Shown one piece after another: positions 43,705 through 52,168 of a stretch of 64,000 nucleotides of DNA. Below the pieces are notes generated by a model, which made no database searches, was not told the DNA's origin, and was given only the letters and a program-made list of their open reading frames with translations. The DNA lies in contig NZ_JBGYBX010000049.1 of the NCBI RefSeq assembly GCF_041817755.1, positions 26,671-90,670 on the forward strand, written 5' to 3'. The first letter of the stretch is position 1, and each line of letters begins with the position of its first letter. The position numbers and the translations under genes were made by a program. The stretch comes from Glaesserella sp041817755 (GTDB lineage Bacteria > Pseudomonadota > Gammaproteobacteria > Enterobacterales > Pasteurellaceae).

Positions 43705-44328
43705 ATGTTTGATTCGTTAGTTGTCCAGTTTGTTGTACTTTGGGCGGTTATTGACCCAATCGGTTCTATTCCGGTTTATTTGGCAAAAACCGTGGGTTTA
43801 TCACCGGAAGATCGCCGTAAGATTGCCCGTAATGCGATTTTAATTGCGGCGGGGATTTTACTCTTTTTCTTGGTATTAGGACAATGGCTGCTTGATGCGA
43901 TGCAGATTCCTTTATCGGCATTCCAAATTGCCGGGGGGTTAGTTTTATTACTTTTTGCGTTGACGATGATTTTTGGCGAAAGTAAGCCGGATCAGGAGAT
44001 CAAAATGAAAAGTAATTTACACGAATTAGCGGTTTATCCGTTGGCGGTACCGTCGATTGCATCTCCGGGAGCGATGATGGCAGTGGTATTATTGACGGAT
44101 AACCATCGTTATAGCTTTAGTGATCAAGTGATTACCACCGGTATTATGTTATCCGTATTGCTGATTACTTATCTTTTATTCTTAATTGCAAACCGTATTC
44201 AGCATTTTATCGGAAATGCCGGTGCGGCCATTATCAGCCGTGTCATGGGCTTAATTCTTTCTGCAGTAGCGATTAATAATATCTTGCTGGGGTTGAAAGA
44301 TTTTATTACACAGGCACAGATGGGGTAA
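43705..44328 (+). CDS. yhgN: MarC/YhgN family membrane protein
   Basis: 207 aa, six hydrophobic helices. VVQFVVLWAVIDPIGSIPVY and AVYPLAVPSIASPGAMMAVV are the conserved UPF0056 (MarC) motifs. The family is called a NAAT transporter group but its substrate is not established. Divergent from the abc-F gene. Followed by a large hairpin element. Confidence 0.85.
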   Translation: MFDSLVVQFVVLWAVIDPIGSIPVYLAKTVGLSPEDRRKIARNAILIAAGILLFFLVLGQWLLDAMQIPLSAFQIAGGLVLLLFALTMIFGESKPDQEIKMKSNLHELAVYPLAVPSIASPGAMMAVVLLTDNHRYSFSDQVITTGIMLSVLLITYLLFLIANRIQHFIGNAGAAIISRVMGLILSAVAINNILLGLKDFITQAQMG

Positions 44329-44349
44329 TATACATTGCATAACCGAAAT

Positions 44350-44418
44350 GTAGGGGCGGGGTTTATCCCCGCCCGTTTGGTTTAATTTGGATGCGGGCGG
44401 GGATAAACCTGCCCCTAC
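44350..44418. repeat. Long GTAGGGGCG inverted-repeat element
   Basis: A 26-base arm beginning GTAGGGGCGGGGTTTATCCC at 44350 is matched in reverse by 44394-44418, differing at about two positions. Each arm is itself a GGGCGGGG/CCCCGCCC hairpin. The 69-nt unit resembles a REP doublet and shares its outer word with 18779 and 38749. It lies between yhgN and moeA. Confidence 0.7.
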
Positions 44419-44487
44419 GAACAAATAATACACAATCCTTTTCACATATTTTATGTATCAACAATTGTATTTATCAGGGAACACCCA

Positions 44488-45720
44488 ATGTCTTTACTTC
44501 CACTTTCTCAAGCGCTCGACACGATGCTAAACCAACTGTCACGTCCAACATCACAAGAGATCATTCCGCTTGATCAAGCGGTAAACCGAATTTGTGCTGA
44601 TGATATTTTCTCACCGATTAACGTGCCGAATTTTGATAACTCTGCAATGGACGGCTATGCGGTACGAATGGCAGATCTTGAACATTCCACTACGCTACAA
44701 ATCGCCGGTAAAGCCTTTGCTGGTAATCCGTTTCTGGCTGAAATGCCACAAGGAAGCTGTGTACGGATTATGACGGGGGCAAAAGTGCCAGTGGAAGCCG
44801 ACGTTGTGGTGATGCAGGAAGATACAACACTGAATGCAGATGGCACTGTCACCATTAATCGCCTACCGAAGAAATTGGGGGATAATATCCGCCGTATTGG
44901 TGAAGATGTGAAGCAAGGGGCATTGGTGCTGGCAAAAGGCAGTCTATTAAATGTGGCAAGCCTACCGCTATTGGCTTCGCTGGGGATTGATAAAGTTGCC
45001 GTTTATCCACGTTTGAAAGTCGCTATTCTTTCAACGGGTGATGAATTAGTCTCTGTTGGAAATCCGTTGCAAGAAGGACAAATTTACGACACTAACCGTT
45101 TTACCGTCCGTCTTTTGCTAGAAAAAATGGATTGTGAAATTGTCGATTACGGCATTTTGCCGGATGATCCTAGTCTGTTTGAAAAGACCTTTACCGAAGC
45201 ACAACAAACCGCCGATGTGTTAATTACAAGTGGCGGTGTGTCCGTTGGGGAAGCGGATTTCACCAAAGGTGTATTGGAAAAACTGGGGCAAATCGGCTTT
45301 TGGAAAATTGCGATGAAGCCTGGCAAACCTTTTGCATTTGGTAAATTGGAAAACGCGTGGTTCTTTGGTTTACCGGGTAATCCTGTGTCTGCTTTAGTCA
45401 CTTTCTATCAACTTGTTCAGCCTGCATTATTGAAACTCGCGGGCAGATCCGATGAACATATTGCAAACTTTTCGCCTAATCTGACCGCTTGTAGCGCTGT
45501 TCCACTCAAGAAGGCTGTTGGTCGCCAAGATTTCCAACGGGGCTTTTTCTATGCGAATGAAAATGGACAACTTGAAGTAAAAACCGTTGGAACACAAGGA
45601 TCGCATATTTTTAGTGCGTTTAATGAAAGCAACTGTTTTATTGTACTTGAACAAGAACGTGCCAATGTTGCCGTGGGTGAACAAGTGACTATTCAGCCGT
45701 TTAACCATTTATTAAGATAG
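44488..45720 (+). CDS. moeA: Molybdopterin molybdenumtransferase
   Basis: 410 aa. The enzyme inserts molybdate into adenylated molybdopterin. PNFDNSAMDGYAV near residue 50, VRIMTGAKVP, the MoCF-like domain VAILSTGDELVS and ITSGGVSVGEADF, and LPGNPVSALVTFYQLVQP are all MoeA motifs. One base separates it from moeB. Needed for Mo-enzymes such as TMAO/DMSO and formate dehydrogenases, consistent with the anaerobic side of this metabolism (arcB). Confidence 0.96.
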   Translation: MSLLPLSQALDTMLNQLSRPTSQEIIPLDQAVNRICADDIFSPINVPNFDNSAMDGYAVRMADLEHSTTLQIAGKAFAGNPFLAEMPQGSCVRIMTGAKVPVEADVVVMQEDTTLNADGTVTINRLPKKLGDNIRRIGEDVKQGALVLAKGSLLNVASLPLLASLGIDKVAVYPRLKVAILSTGDELVSVGNPLQEGQIYDTNRFTVRLLLEKMDCEIVDYGILPDDPSLFEKTFTEAQQTADVLITSGGVSVGEADFTKGVLEKLGQIGFWKIAMKPGKPFAFGKLENAWFFGLPGNPVSALVTFYQLVQPALLKLAGRSDEHIANFSPNLTACSAVPLKKAVGRQDFQRGFFYANENGQLEVKTVGTQGSHIFSAFNESNCFIVLEQERANVAVGEQVTIQPFNHLLR

Positions 45721-45721
45721 T

Positions 45722-46477
45722 ATGCAGCTTACTGATCACGAAATGTTACGTTATAACCGCCAAATCATACTAAGAAGTGTCGATTTTGACGGGCAAGAGA
45801 AATTGAAAGCCAGTCGCGTATTGATTGTCGGCTTGGGTGGGCTTGGTTGTTCTGCAAGTCAGTACCTTGCCACTGCGGGTATCGGACATTTAACCTTAGT
45901 CGATTTTGATACGGTTTCACTCTCGAATTTACAACGTCAGGTGTTACATACTGATGCGACTATCGGAGTGCCGAAAGTGATTTCGGCAAAAGCCCGTTTA
46001 GCCGAATTGAATCCGAATATTGATATTTTCACTATTGACGAAAAATTGACAAAAGAAGAGTGGGATCGGTTGATTCCGCAATATGATATTGTGCTTGATT
46101 GTACGGATAACGTCGATAGCCGTAATGTATTGAATCAAGTATGTTTTAAATATAAAAAAGCATTCGTTTCAGGTTCCGCAATCCGTTTTGAAGGGCAAAT
46201 CAGCGTATTCCGTTATGGAGAAAACGAACCGTGTTACCAATGCTTAAGTCAGCTTTTCGGACAAAATGTATTGAGTTGTGTTGAAGCCGGCGTCATTGCC
46301 CCGATTGTCGGTGTCGTGGGCAGTCTTCAAGCTTTAGAAGTTATGAAGGTATTGTTGAATATCGGGAATACCTTATCGGGTAAGCTGTTGATGATCGACG
46401 GATTACATTTTTCCATCAGAGAAATGCAACTACCGAAACAAGCGGGCTGTTCGGTATGCGATGAAAAAAATGAATAA
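45722..46477 (+). CDS. moeB: Molybdopterin-synthase adenylyltransferase
   Basis: 251 aa, E1-like. Rossmann motif VLIVGLGGLGCSASQYLATA, LSNLQRQVLHTDATIG, VLDCTDNVDSRNVLNQ, zinc Cys pairs CYQC and CSVC, and the active-region SCVEAGVIAPIVGVVG. It adenylates the C terminus of MoaD. Cotranscribed with moeA. ThiF is the nearest alternative, but the context fixes MoeB. Confidence 0.94.
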   Translation: MQLTDHEMLRYNRQIILRSVDFDGQEKLKASRVLIVGLGGLGCSASQYLATAGIGHLTLVDFDTVSLSNLQRQVLHTDATIGVPKVISAKARLAELNPNIDIFTIDEKLTKEEWDRLIPQYDIVLDCTDNVDSRNVLNQVCFKYKKAFVSGSAIRFEGQISVFRYGENEPCYQCLSQLFGQNVLSCVEAGVIAPIVGVVGSLQALEVMKVLLNIGNTLSGKLLMIDGLHFSIREMQLPKQAGCSVCDEKNE

Positions 46478-46517
46478 AGTAATTATTTTCAAGAAGTGCA
46501 AAGTTTGGTCTAGTTAT

Positions 46518-46740
46518 TTGACCCCTAAAACGGTTTAGCATACTATTTAGCTAGTGATGTTCCTGAGCTGAATTTTGTGTAAAAAATCAAAATTGTAGCA
46601 GAAATAGGAATTAACGATTTCCTCCTTTAGTTTTTTACTTTTGATCTTGTTTTATTTGTCTCCTTTTATAAAACAGTGATTCATACCTCCTAGAATTAGA
46701 TCAAAAGTGTTGCTCTCAGAATTCTGAGGGCTTTTTTTTT
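46518..46740 (+). ncRNA. Candidate small RNA with its own promoter and terminator
   Basis: The promoter is TTGACC (46518-46523), a 17-base spacer and TACTAT (46541-46546), so transcription should begin near 46553. Hairpins: AATTTTG/CAAAATT (46571-46594); AGGAA/TTCCT (46606-46623); a perfect 11-bp stem ACTTTTGATCT/AGATCAAAAGT (46637-46708) closing a large loop; and a terminator with a CTCTCAGA/TCTGAGGG-type stem (46712-46731) and nine Ts. Three CTCC-type stretches (46621, 46660, 46686) in or near loops are complementary to Shine-Dalgarno sequences. No long frame is present. This would be an RNA of about 188 nt. I do not recognise a named family; GcvB was considered and does not fit. Confidence 0.55.
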
Positions 46741-46840
46741 GCCCGTTTCTTATCCGGCTATGTCATGTTATTGATAAAACAGTGTGTGAAAACACACTGT
46801 TGTCATTTGTAAGTTTTCCTCAACAACCGACCACTTGTTA
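46741..46840. other. Spacer with hairpin after argE
   Basis: AACAGTGTGT (46778-46787) and ACACACTGTT (46792-46801) make a 10-bp stem with a GAAA loop, probably ending argE from the right. No gene. Confidence 0.5.
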
Positions 46841-47980
46841 TTAACAAAAATGATGAATCAGTTTTTTCAACAAATCGCGGGTCGGCTCAATAAAGTCCGT
46901 CGCTAAAAATTCATCCGGCTGATGTGCTTGTTCAATAGAGCCCGGACCGAGTATCAGTGTCGGGCAAAGCTGTTGAATAAAAGGCGCTTCAGTACAGTAA
47001 TTAACCGCATCACATTTTTCGCCCAACAGTTTCTCGACAACCTGAACCACTTGAGCGGAATGCTCGCATTCATAGCCCGGGATGCCGTCATGGAGCGCTC
47101 GGATCTGAATTCTGTCTCCCCATTGTTCAATCAACGGAGCAAGATGTTGGCGTAAGATATCTTCCAAATCTTGTACCGCCAGATTAGGAAGCGGTCGCAT
47201 ATCCAATTGCAATTCACAACAGGCACAGATACGATTGATGGCATCGCCGCCGTGAATGTTGCCGAAATTCATGGTCGGGTATGGCACTTGAAACAGCGGA
47301 TTGTGATATTTCTGTTTAAGTTGATTGCGTAATTGAATTAACTGCCCGGTGACGTCGTGCATGATTTCAATGGCATTGATGCCTTTTGACGGATCACTGG
47401 AATGCCCAGACTGCCCGATGATACGTACGGCTTGCCCCATATGACCTTTGTGCGCTCGGATCGGTTTGAGTGAAGTCGGTTCGCCGATAATCGCACAATC
47501 GGGACGAATATGAGTATGTCGGGCGAAGGTTCTTGCGCCAAGCATTGTGGTTTCTTCATCCGCCGTGGCTAAAATGCGTAACGGTTTGGTCAGTTTGGTG
47601 AGATCGATTTGGCTGACGGCATCAACGACAAAAGCAAAAAAGCCTTTCATATCGGCGGTACCCAAACCATAAAGTTTGCCGTCTTTTTCGGTCAGTTTGA
47701 ACGGATCTACGCTCCAGCGGTCTTGATCAAACGGAACGGTATCGGTATGTCCCGCCAATAGTAAGCCGCCTTCGCCTTCCCCGTAGGTGGCGAGTAAATT
47801 GTATTTTTGCCGACTGCCTTCTACGGCGATGATGTCCGTTTTAAAACCATAGTCGCTCAACCAATCCGCCAACCGTTCAATCAACACTTGATTGGATTGA
47901 TCGTACTCGGCCTCCAAACTACTGATTGTCGGGATTTCGATGAGCTGTTTGTAACGTTCGATAAAAGTCAATGTTGTCAT
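46841..47980 (-). CDS. argE: Acetylornithine deacetylase
   Basis: 379-aa M20-family dizinc hydrolase of arginine synthesis, freeing ornithine from N-acetylornithine. LLLAGHTDTVPFDQDRW and GLGTADMKGFFAFVV hold the first zinc ligands, TADEETTMLGARTFA the catalytic Glu pair, CAIIGEPTSLKPIRAHKGHM the bridging region and GPGSIEQAHQPDEF the final His. Length matches E. coli (383). DapE is the paralogue; the last motif favours ArgE. Confidence 0.93.
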   Translation of the reverse strand: MTTLTFIERYKQLIEIPTISSLEAEYDQSNQVLIERLADWLSDYGFKTDIIAVEGSRQKYNLLATYGEGEGGLLLAGHTDTVPFDQDRWSVDPFKLTEKDGKLYGLGTADMKGFFAFVVDAVSQIDLTKLTKPLRILATADEETTMLGARTFARHTHIRPDCAIIGEPTSLKPIRAHKGHMGQAVRIIGQSGHSSDPSKGINAIEIMHDVTGQLIQLRNQLKQKYHNPLFQVPYPTMNFGNIHGGDAINRICACCELQLDMRPLPNLAVQDLEDILRQHLAPLIEQWGDRIQIRALHDGIPGYECEHSAQVVQVVEKLLGEKCDAVNYCTEAPFIQQLCPTLILGPGSIEQAHQPDEFLATDFIEPTRDLLKKLIHHFC

Positions 47981-48022
47981 GCTTTATCTCTTTAAAAATA
48001 ATATAAAAAAGTATTGTAACCA

Positions 48023-48934
48023 TTATACCGGCTCGATTTTATTGCATTCGGGCGGGATTTCAAATGTATGGTGCGTTTCAGCAAGTGTACGGAGAAAAAT
48101 ATTATTAGTTAAATCCTCTAATGAATATACTATTGCATTTATTTGGACTTTTTTTATACCGATAAGCGTACAGCGTGAAGTAAAATGGGCACCTAATACG
48201 GCATTAAGCGGAATATTCTCTAGTTGTTGAATCGGAACGAATTCCACACTGAAATAGGCGGCGAGATGTCGGGGCGCAAATTTCATACCGTGTTGTTCAA
48301 GTAAGCTTCGTTTAATGGCAGAAAAATAAAGATCTTCCGCGTGTTGAATATGTTGTTGGGAAAAATCCCATTGTAATGTGAGCGGATGGGATTGAAACGG
48401 ATTACATGCAGCAACTTCAATAGTAAGTCCCAATTCTCTCGGTGCATTTAACAGTTTACGGCTACGTAAACTAAAGCCACCGTTTTGCCATTCGTAGAAA
48501 TATTCCGGGGCATTATCTTTATGAGCCAACCAAACATCGGGATTAAAATGACGAATAAATTGGTTGTCTCGAATTTCGGCTAAGTCCGGCAAAGGCGCCC
48601 CGATGTAATCATATTCAAAAAATTCATCACGCCAGTTATTACCGTTGATCACCCAACCGTCATGTTGTACGACAAGGCAAAAATCTGTTTCAATCAGTTG
48701 CCCTAATCCGTAAATCATAAATAAGTTATATTCAAAATAACTGAACGGTTGGCAGGGAATATGTTGAATGTGATCAGGTAAAACGTCGGGACGTTCAGGG
48801 CTAATCAATAAACATTTTATGTGAGGAATCCTTCCTTGTAATTCTTGAAAACTGGTTTCAATAGCATAGACTGAACCTTGAGCATATCCTTGGTGTCCGG
48901 TGACGCTAGCAATAGTTAAGGTCGGCGATGACAT
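48023..48934 (-). CDS. DUF5672-family protein (putative glycosyltransferase-like)
   Basis: 303 aa, soluble. VVQHDGWVINGNNWRDEFFEYDYIGAP and WQNGGFSLRSRKLL recall DUF5672 proteins, which have features of GT-A glycosyltransferases (an acidic QxDG motif and an NGGF stretch); a role in making a surface glycan is possible but unproven. No other glycan genes lie beside it. Transcribed away from metK. The C-terminal 40 residues seem more variable. Confidence 0.7.
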   Translation of the reverse strand: MSSPTLTIASVTGHQGYAQGSVYAIETSFQELQGRIPHIKCLLISPERPDVLPDHIQHIPCQPFSYFEYNLFMIYGLGQLIETDFCLVVQHDGWVINGNNWRDEFFEYDYIGAPLPDLAEIRDNQFIRHFNPDVWLAHKDNAPEYFYEWQNGGFSLRSRKLLNAPRELGLTIEVAACNPFQSHPLTLQWDFSQQHIQHAEDLYFSAIKRSLLEQHGMKFAPRHLAAYFSVEFVPIQQLENIPLNAVLGAHFTSRCTLIGIKKVQINAIVYSLEDLTNNIFLRTLAETHHTFEIPPECNKIEPV

Positions 48935-49069
48935 ATCGTCTCCACAATAAATGAAATGAGAGTGTTAATTTATCATAACACCTCGTCGAAATTAAAAATT
49001 ATTTGTCATCGTTGGGTGAAAAATGTATTATGGACGTCTAGACGGAAATACTTCCAAAAAGAATTCGTG

Positions 49070-49116
49070 ACAAGCGGTCGGAAATTGCAAAATTTTTGCA
49101 AAAACAGACCGCTTGT
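49070..49116. terminator. Inverted uptake-word pair upstream of metK
   Basis: ACAAGCGGTC at 49070 and GACCGCTTGT ending at 49116, joined by GAAATTGCAAAATTTTTGCA. It lies between divergent genes, so it is not an obvious terminator for either; it could act as an uptake site only or affect the metK leader. Confidence 0.5.
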
Positions 49117-49156
49117 TTATTACAGATAATTAATATAAATCAATAGGATAAAGTCA

Positions 49157-50305
49157 ATGTCAATCAACTTATTTACCTCGGAATCGGTATCCGAAGGGCA
49201 TCCGGATAAAATCGCAGACCAAATCTCAGATGCAGTATTAGACGAAATTCTCAAACAAGACCCGAAAGCACGTGTGGCGTGTGAAACCTACGTAAAAACA
49301 GGTATGGCACTTGTAGGCGGTGAAATCACCACTTCTGCTTGGGTGGATATTGAAAACTTAACTCGCCAAGTGATTTGCGACATCGGCTATACCCATTCAG
49401 ATATGGGCTTTGATGCTCACTCTTGTGCAGTATTAAATGCTATCGGTAAACAATCACCGGACATCAATCAAGGAGTGGATCGTGCTAACCCGTTAGAGCA
49501 AGGTGCAGGCGACCAAGGGATTATGTTTGGTTATGCGACAAATGAAACGGAAGTGTTAATGCCGGCTCCAATCACTTACGCTCACCGCTTAATGGAACAA
49601 CAAGCGAAAGTGCGTAAGTCAGGCAAATTAGATTGGTTACGCCCTGATGCAAAAAGCCAATTAACCTTTATTTACGAAGATAACAAAATCAAAGGTATTG
49701 ATGCTGTGGTGCTTTCAACCCAACACGCAGAACACGTTGATCAGAAAACGGTGTTTGAAGGTGTGATGGAAGAGATCATCAAGCCTGTATTACCAAGCGA
49801 ATGGTTAAGCCAAAATACTAAATACTTTATCAACCCGACAGGTCGTTTCGTGATCGGCGGTCCAATGGGCGACTGTGGTTTAACGGGTCGTAAAATTCTC
49901 GTTGATACCTACGGCGGTGCAGCTCGTCACGGTGGCGGAGCTTTCTCGGGTAAAGATCCGTCAAAAGTGGATAGATCAGCTGCCTATGCTGCACGTTATG
50001 TCGCAAAAAACATTGTCGCTGCAGGTTTAGCAGATCGTTGTGAAATTCAGCTTTCTTATGCGATCGGTATTGCAGAGCCGACATCAATTATGGTGGAAAC
50101 CTTTGGCACAGGCAAAGTAAGCAATGAAGTATTAGTGCGTTTAGTGCGTGAACATTTCGATTTACGCCCATACGGCTTAATCAAAATGTTAGATTTAATC
50201 CGTCCGATTTATCGTGAAACTGCCGCTTACGGACACTTCGGTCGTGAGCATTTCCCTTGGGAAAAAACGGATAAAGCGGAAGCATTAAGAGCGGATGCGA
50301 AATAG
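49157..50305 (+). CDS. metK: S-adenosylmethionine synthase
   Basis: 382 aa (E. coli 384). Motifs: TSESVSEGHPDKIADQISDA, GAGDQGIMFGYA, and the P-loop-like GGGAFSGKDPSKVDRSAAYAAR. It makes SAM from methionine and ATP. No SAM riboswitch is visible upstream. AATAGGATAAAGTC precedes the start. Confidence 0.98.
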   Translation: MSINLFTSESVSEGHPDKIADQISDAVLDEILKQDPKARVACETYVKTGMALVGGEITTSAWVDIENLTRQVICDIGYTHSDMGFDAHSCAVLNAIGKQSPDINQGVDRANPLEQGAGDQGIMFGYATNETEVLMPAPITYAHRLMEQQAKVRKSGKLDWLRPDAKSQLTFIYEDNKIKGIDAVVLSTQHAEHVDQKTVFEGVMEEIIKPVLPSEWLSQNTKYFINPTGRFVIGGPMGDCGLTGRKILVDTYGGAARHGGGAFSGKDPSKVDRSAAYAARYVAKNIVAAGLADRCEIQLSYAIGIAEPTSIMVETFGTGKVSNEVLVRLVREHFDLRPYGLIKMLDLIRPIYRETAAYGHFGREHFPWEKTDKAEALRADAK

Positions 50306-50320
50306 GTCAACATCATCAAT

Positions 50321-50343
50321 GGGCGAACAGTGTTCGCCCTTTT
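50321..50343 (+). terminator. Intrinsic terminator after metK
   Basis: GGGCGAAC, loop AGT, GTTCGCCC and TTTTCTT. The tatD fragment begins ten bases later. Confidence 0.8.
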
Positions 50344-50352
50344 CTTACGCGT

Positions 50353-50772
50353 ATGTTCGACAGTCATATTCATTTGGATCAATATGCGGAATCTCAGATT
50401 CGTAACATCATCCAAAACCCAAAACTGGCAGGTGTGCTTGCGGTCGCAACAGATTTAGCCAGTAGCCAACGTTTATTGGCACTTAAACAGCAATTCCCAC
50501 ATATTTATATCGCAGCAGGTTTTCATCCCGAACAGCCTTTACCTTCATTCGTAGAACAAGAACAACTGTTTGAATGGATTGCAAAAAATCATCAAGAACT
50601 GACCGCTTGCGGTGAAGTCGGTTTGCCCTATTATCTAAAACGTGAGCAGCCGAATTTGGATTATCAGCCTTATATTGAACTTTTAGAACGGTTTATCGTG
50701 CTCTGCAAGCGGTACGATTTGCCGATAAATTTGCAAATAAAAAAAGAGAATGGTTGCCCATTCTCTTTTTAA
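50353..50772 (+). pseudogene. TatD-family hydrolase, 3'-truncated
   Basis: 139 codons of a TatD-type metallo-hydrolase that is normally about 260 aa. The metal-binding start MFDSHIHLDQY, HPEQPLPSF and the Glu motif CGEVGLPYYLKREQPN are intact, up to FIVLCKRYDLPINL. There the expected second half (HVRKA and later metal ligands) is missing, and the frame runs through an uptake-like word and the pntB terminator hairpin before stopping. Half of the TIM barrel is lost, so it should be inactive. No remainder is seen in the window. Confidence 0.75.
50741..50770. terminator. Bidirectional terminator between tatD remnant and pntB
   Basis: A perfect 13-bp stem, AAAAAGAGAATGG with CCATTCTCTTTTT, loop TTGC. 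It lies inside the 3' end of the truncated tatD frame, supporting loss of the original 3' part. Confidence 0.85.
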
Positions 50773-50784
50773 TATAGATAAGAA

Positions 50785-52158
50785 TTAAAGTGCTTTTAAG
50801 ATATCATCCACACGTTCTTTTGCATCACCAAATAACATTTGGGTATTTTCTTTAAAGAACAGCGGGTTTTGAACACCGGCATAACCTACCGCCATTGAGC
50901 GTTTGAACACGATGACGTTTTGTGCTTTCCACACTTCTAATACCGGCATACCGGCAATCGGGCTGTTCGGATCATCCATTGCCGCAGGGTTAACGGTATC
51001 ATTCGCCCCGATAACCAAGACAACATCGGTATCCGGGAAATCTTCGTTAATTTCGTCCATTTCCAACACCACATCGTAAGGAACTTTTGCTTCAGCGAGC
51101 AAGACGTTCATGTGACCCGGTAAACGACCTGCAACAGGGTGGATACCGAAACGGACATTGATGCCTTTTTCACGTAATTTCGCTGTAATTTCGGCAACCG
51201 GATATTGTGCTTGCGCTACCGCCATGCCGTATCCCGGTGTGATGATCACGGAGCTTGCATTTTTAAGCATTTCAGCCACTTCTTCCGCCGTCGTTTCACG
51301 GTGTTCGCCGTATTCTTGATCATTGCTGACTTGAACATCGTTACCGAAGCCGCCGGCGATAACGCTGATGAACGAACGGTTCATCGCTTTACACATGATG
51401 TAAGAAAGAATCGCACCGGAAGAACCGACTAATGCACCTGTGACGATTAACAGGTCATTGCTGAGCATGAAACCTGCCGCCGCTGCCGCCCAACCGGAAT
51501 AAGAGTTCAGCATGGAAACGACCACCGGCATGTCCGCACCGCCGATAGAGGCAACCAAGTGCCAACCGAATGCTAGGGCAATTGCCGTCATGATTAATAC
51601 CGGAAAGATATTATGCGGATTATTGACGAAAACGACCATAAGTAACGCCGATACAACTAATGCGGCTAAATTCATTTTATGGCGGTGCGGTAATGTTAAT
51701 GCTTTTGAGCTGATAATGCCGCGAAGCTTACCGAATGCCACCACGGAACCGGTAAAGGTAACCGCACCGATGAAGATACCTAAGAAGACTTCAACGTTGT
51801 GGATATTTTGTAATACCGGATCAGTTTCATGCGCCAAGCCGTAGCTGTTAAAGCCGACAAGTACGGCAGCCAAACCGACGAAGCTGTGAAGAATCGCCAC
51901 CAATTCGGGCATTTCGGTCATTTCGACTTTTAACGCTTGGCGGATACCGATGACCGCACCGATCGCCATGGCAATCAGGATCCAAACGGTACCTTTCGAT
52001 TCCGGTCCGAAAATCGTGGCGATAAGCGCAATTGTCATGCCGACAATGCCGTACCAACAACCGGCTTTTGCCGTTTCATGTTTTGACAGTCCCGCAAGAC
52101 TCATAATGAAGAGGAGGGCTGCAACGATATATGCAGCTTGTACTAAACCTTCAGACAT
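50785..52158 (-). CDS. pntB: NAD(P) transhydrogenase subunit beta
   Basis: 457 aa. Nine membrane helices followed by the soluble NADP-binding domain III: VIITPGYGMAVAQAQYPVAE, HPVAGRLPGHMNVLLAEA, and VLVIGANDTVNPAA. A frame eleven codons longer is open, but AAGGAGAAAGC precedes the ATG at 52158 (MSEGLVQAAYIVAALLFIMS). With PntA it couples proton entry to NADPH formation. Ten bases after pntA. Confidence 0.96.
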   Translation of the reverse strand: MSEGLVQAAYIVAALLFIMSLAGLSKHETAKAGCWYGIVGMTIALIATIFGPESKGTVWILIAMAIGAVIGIRQALKVEMTEMPELVAILHSFVGLAAVLVGFNSYGLAHETDPVLQNIHNVEVFLGIFIGAVTFTGSVVAFGKLRGIISSKALTLPHRHKMNLAALVVSALLMVVFVNNPHNIFPVLIMTAIALAFGWHLVASIGGADMPVVVSMLNSYSGWAAAAAGFMLSNDLLIVTGALVGSSGAILSYIMCKAMNRSFISVIAGGFGNDVQVSNDQEYGEHRETTAEEVAEMLKNASSVIITPGYGMAVAQAQYPVAEITAKLREKGINVRFGIHPVAGRLPGHMNVLLAEAKVPYDVVLEMDEINEDFPDTDVVLVIGANDTVNPAAMDDPNSPIAGMPVLEVWKAQNVIVFKRSMAVGYAGVQNPLFFKENTQMLFGDAKERVDDILKAL

Positions 52159-52168
52159 TGCTTTCTCC

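Noticed and set aside
44329..44487. Molybdenum-cofactor riboswitch before moeA
   Set aside because: The structure here is a simple inverted-repeat element shared with two unrelated sites.
46553..46740. GcvB as the identity of the candidate small RNA
   Set aside because: TTCCTGAGC near the 5' end is GcvB-like, but the long G/U-rich seed region of GcvB is missing.
49020..49156. SAM riboswitch before metK
   Set aside because: Only an uptake-word hairpin is present; no riboswitch core was seen.
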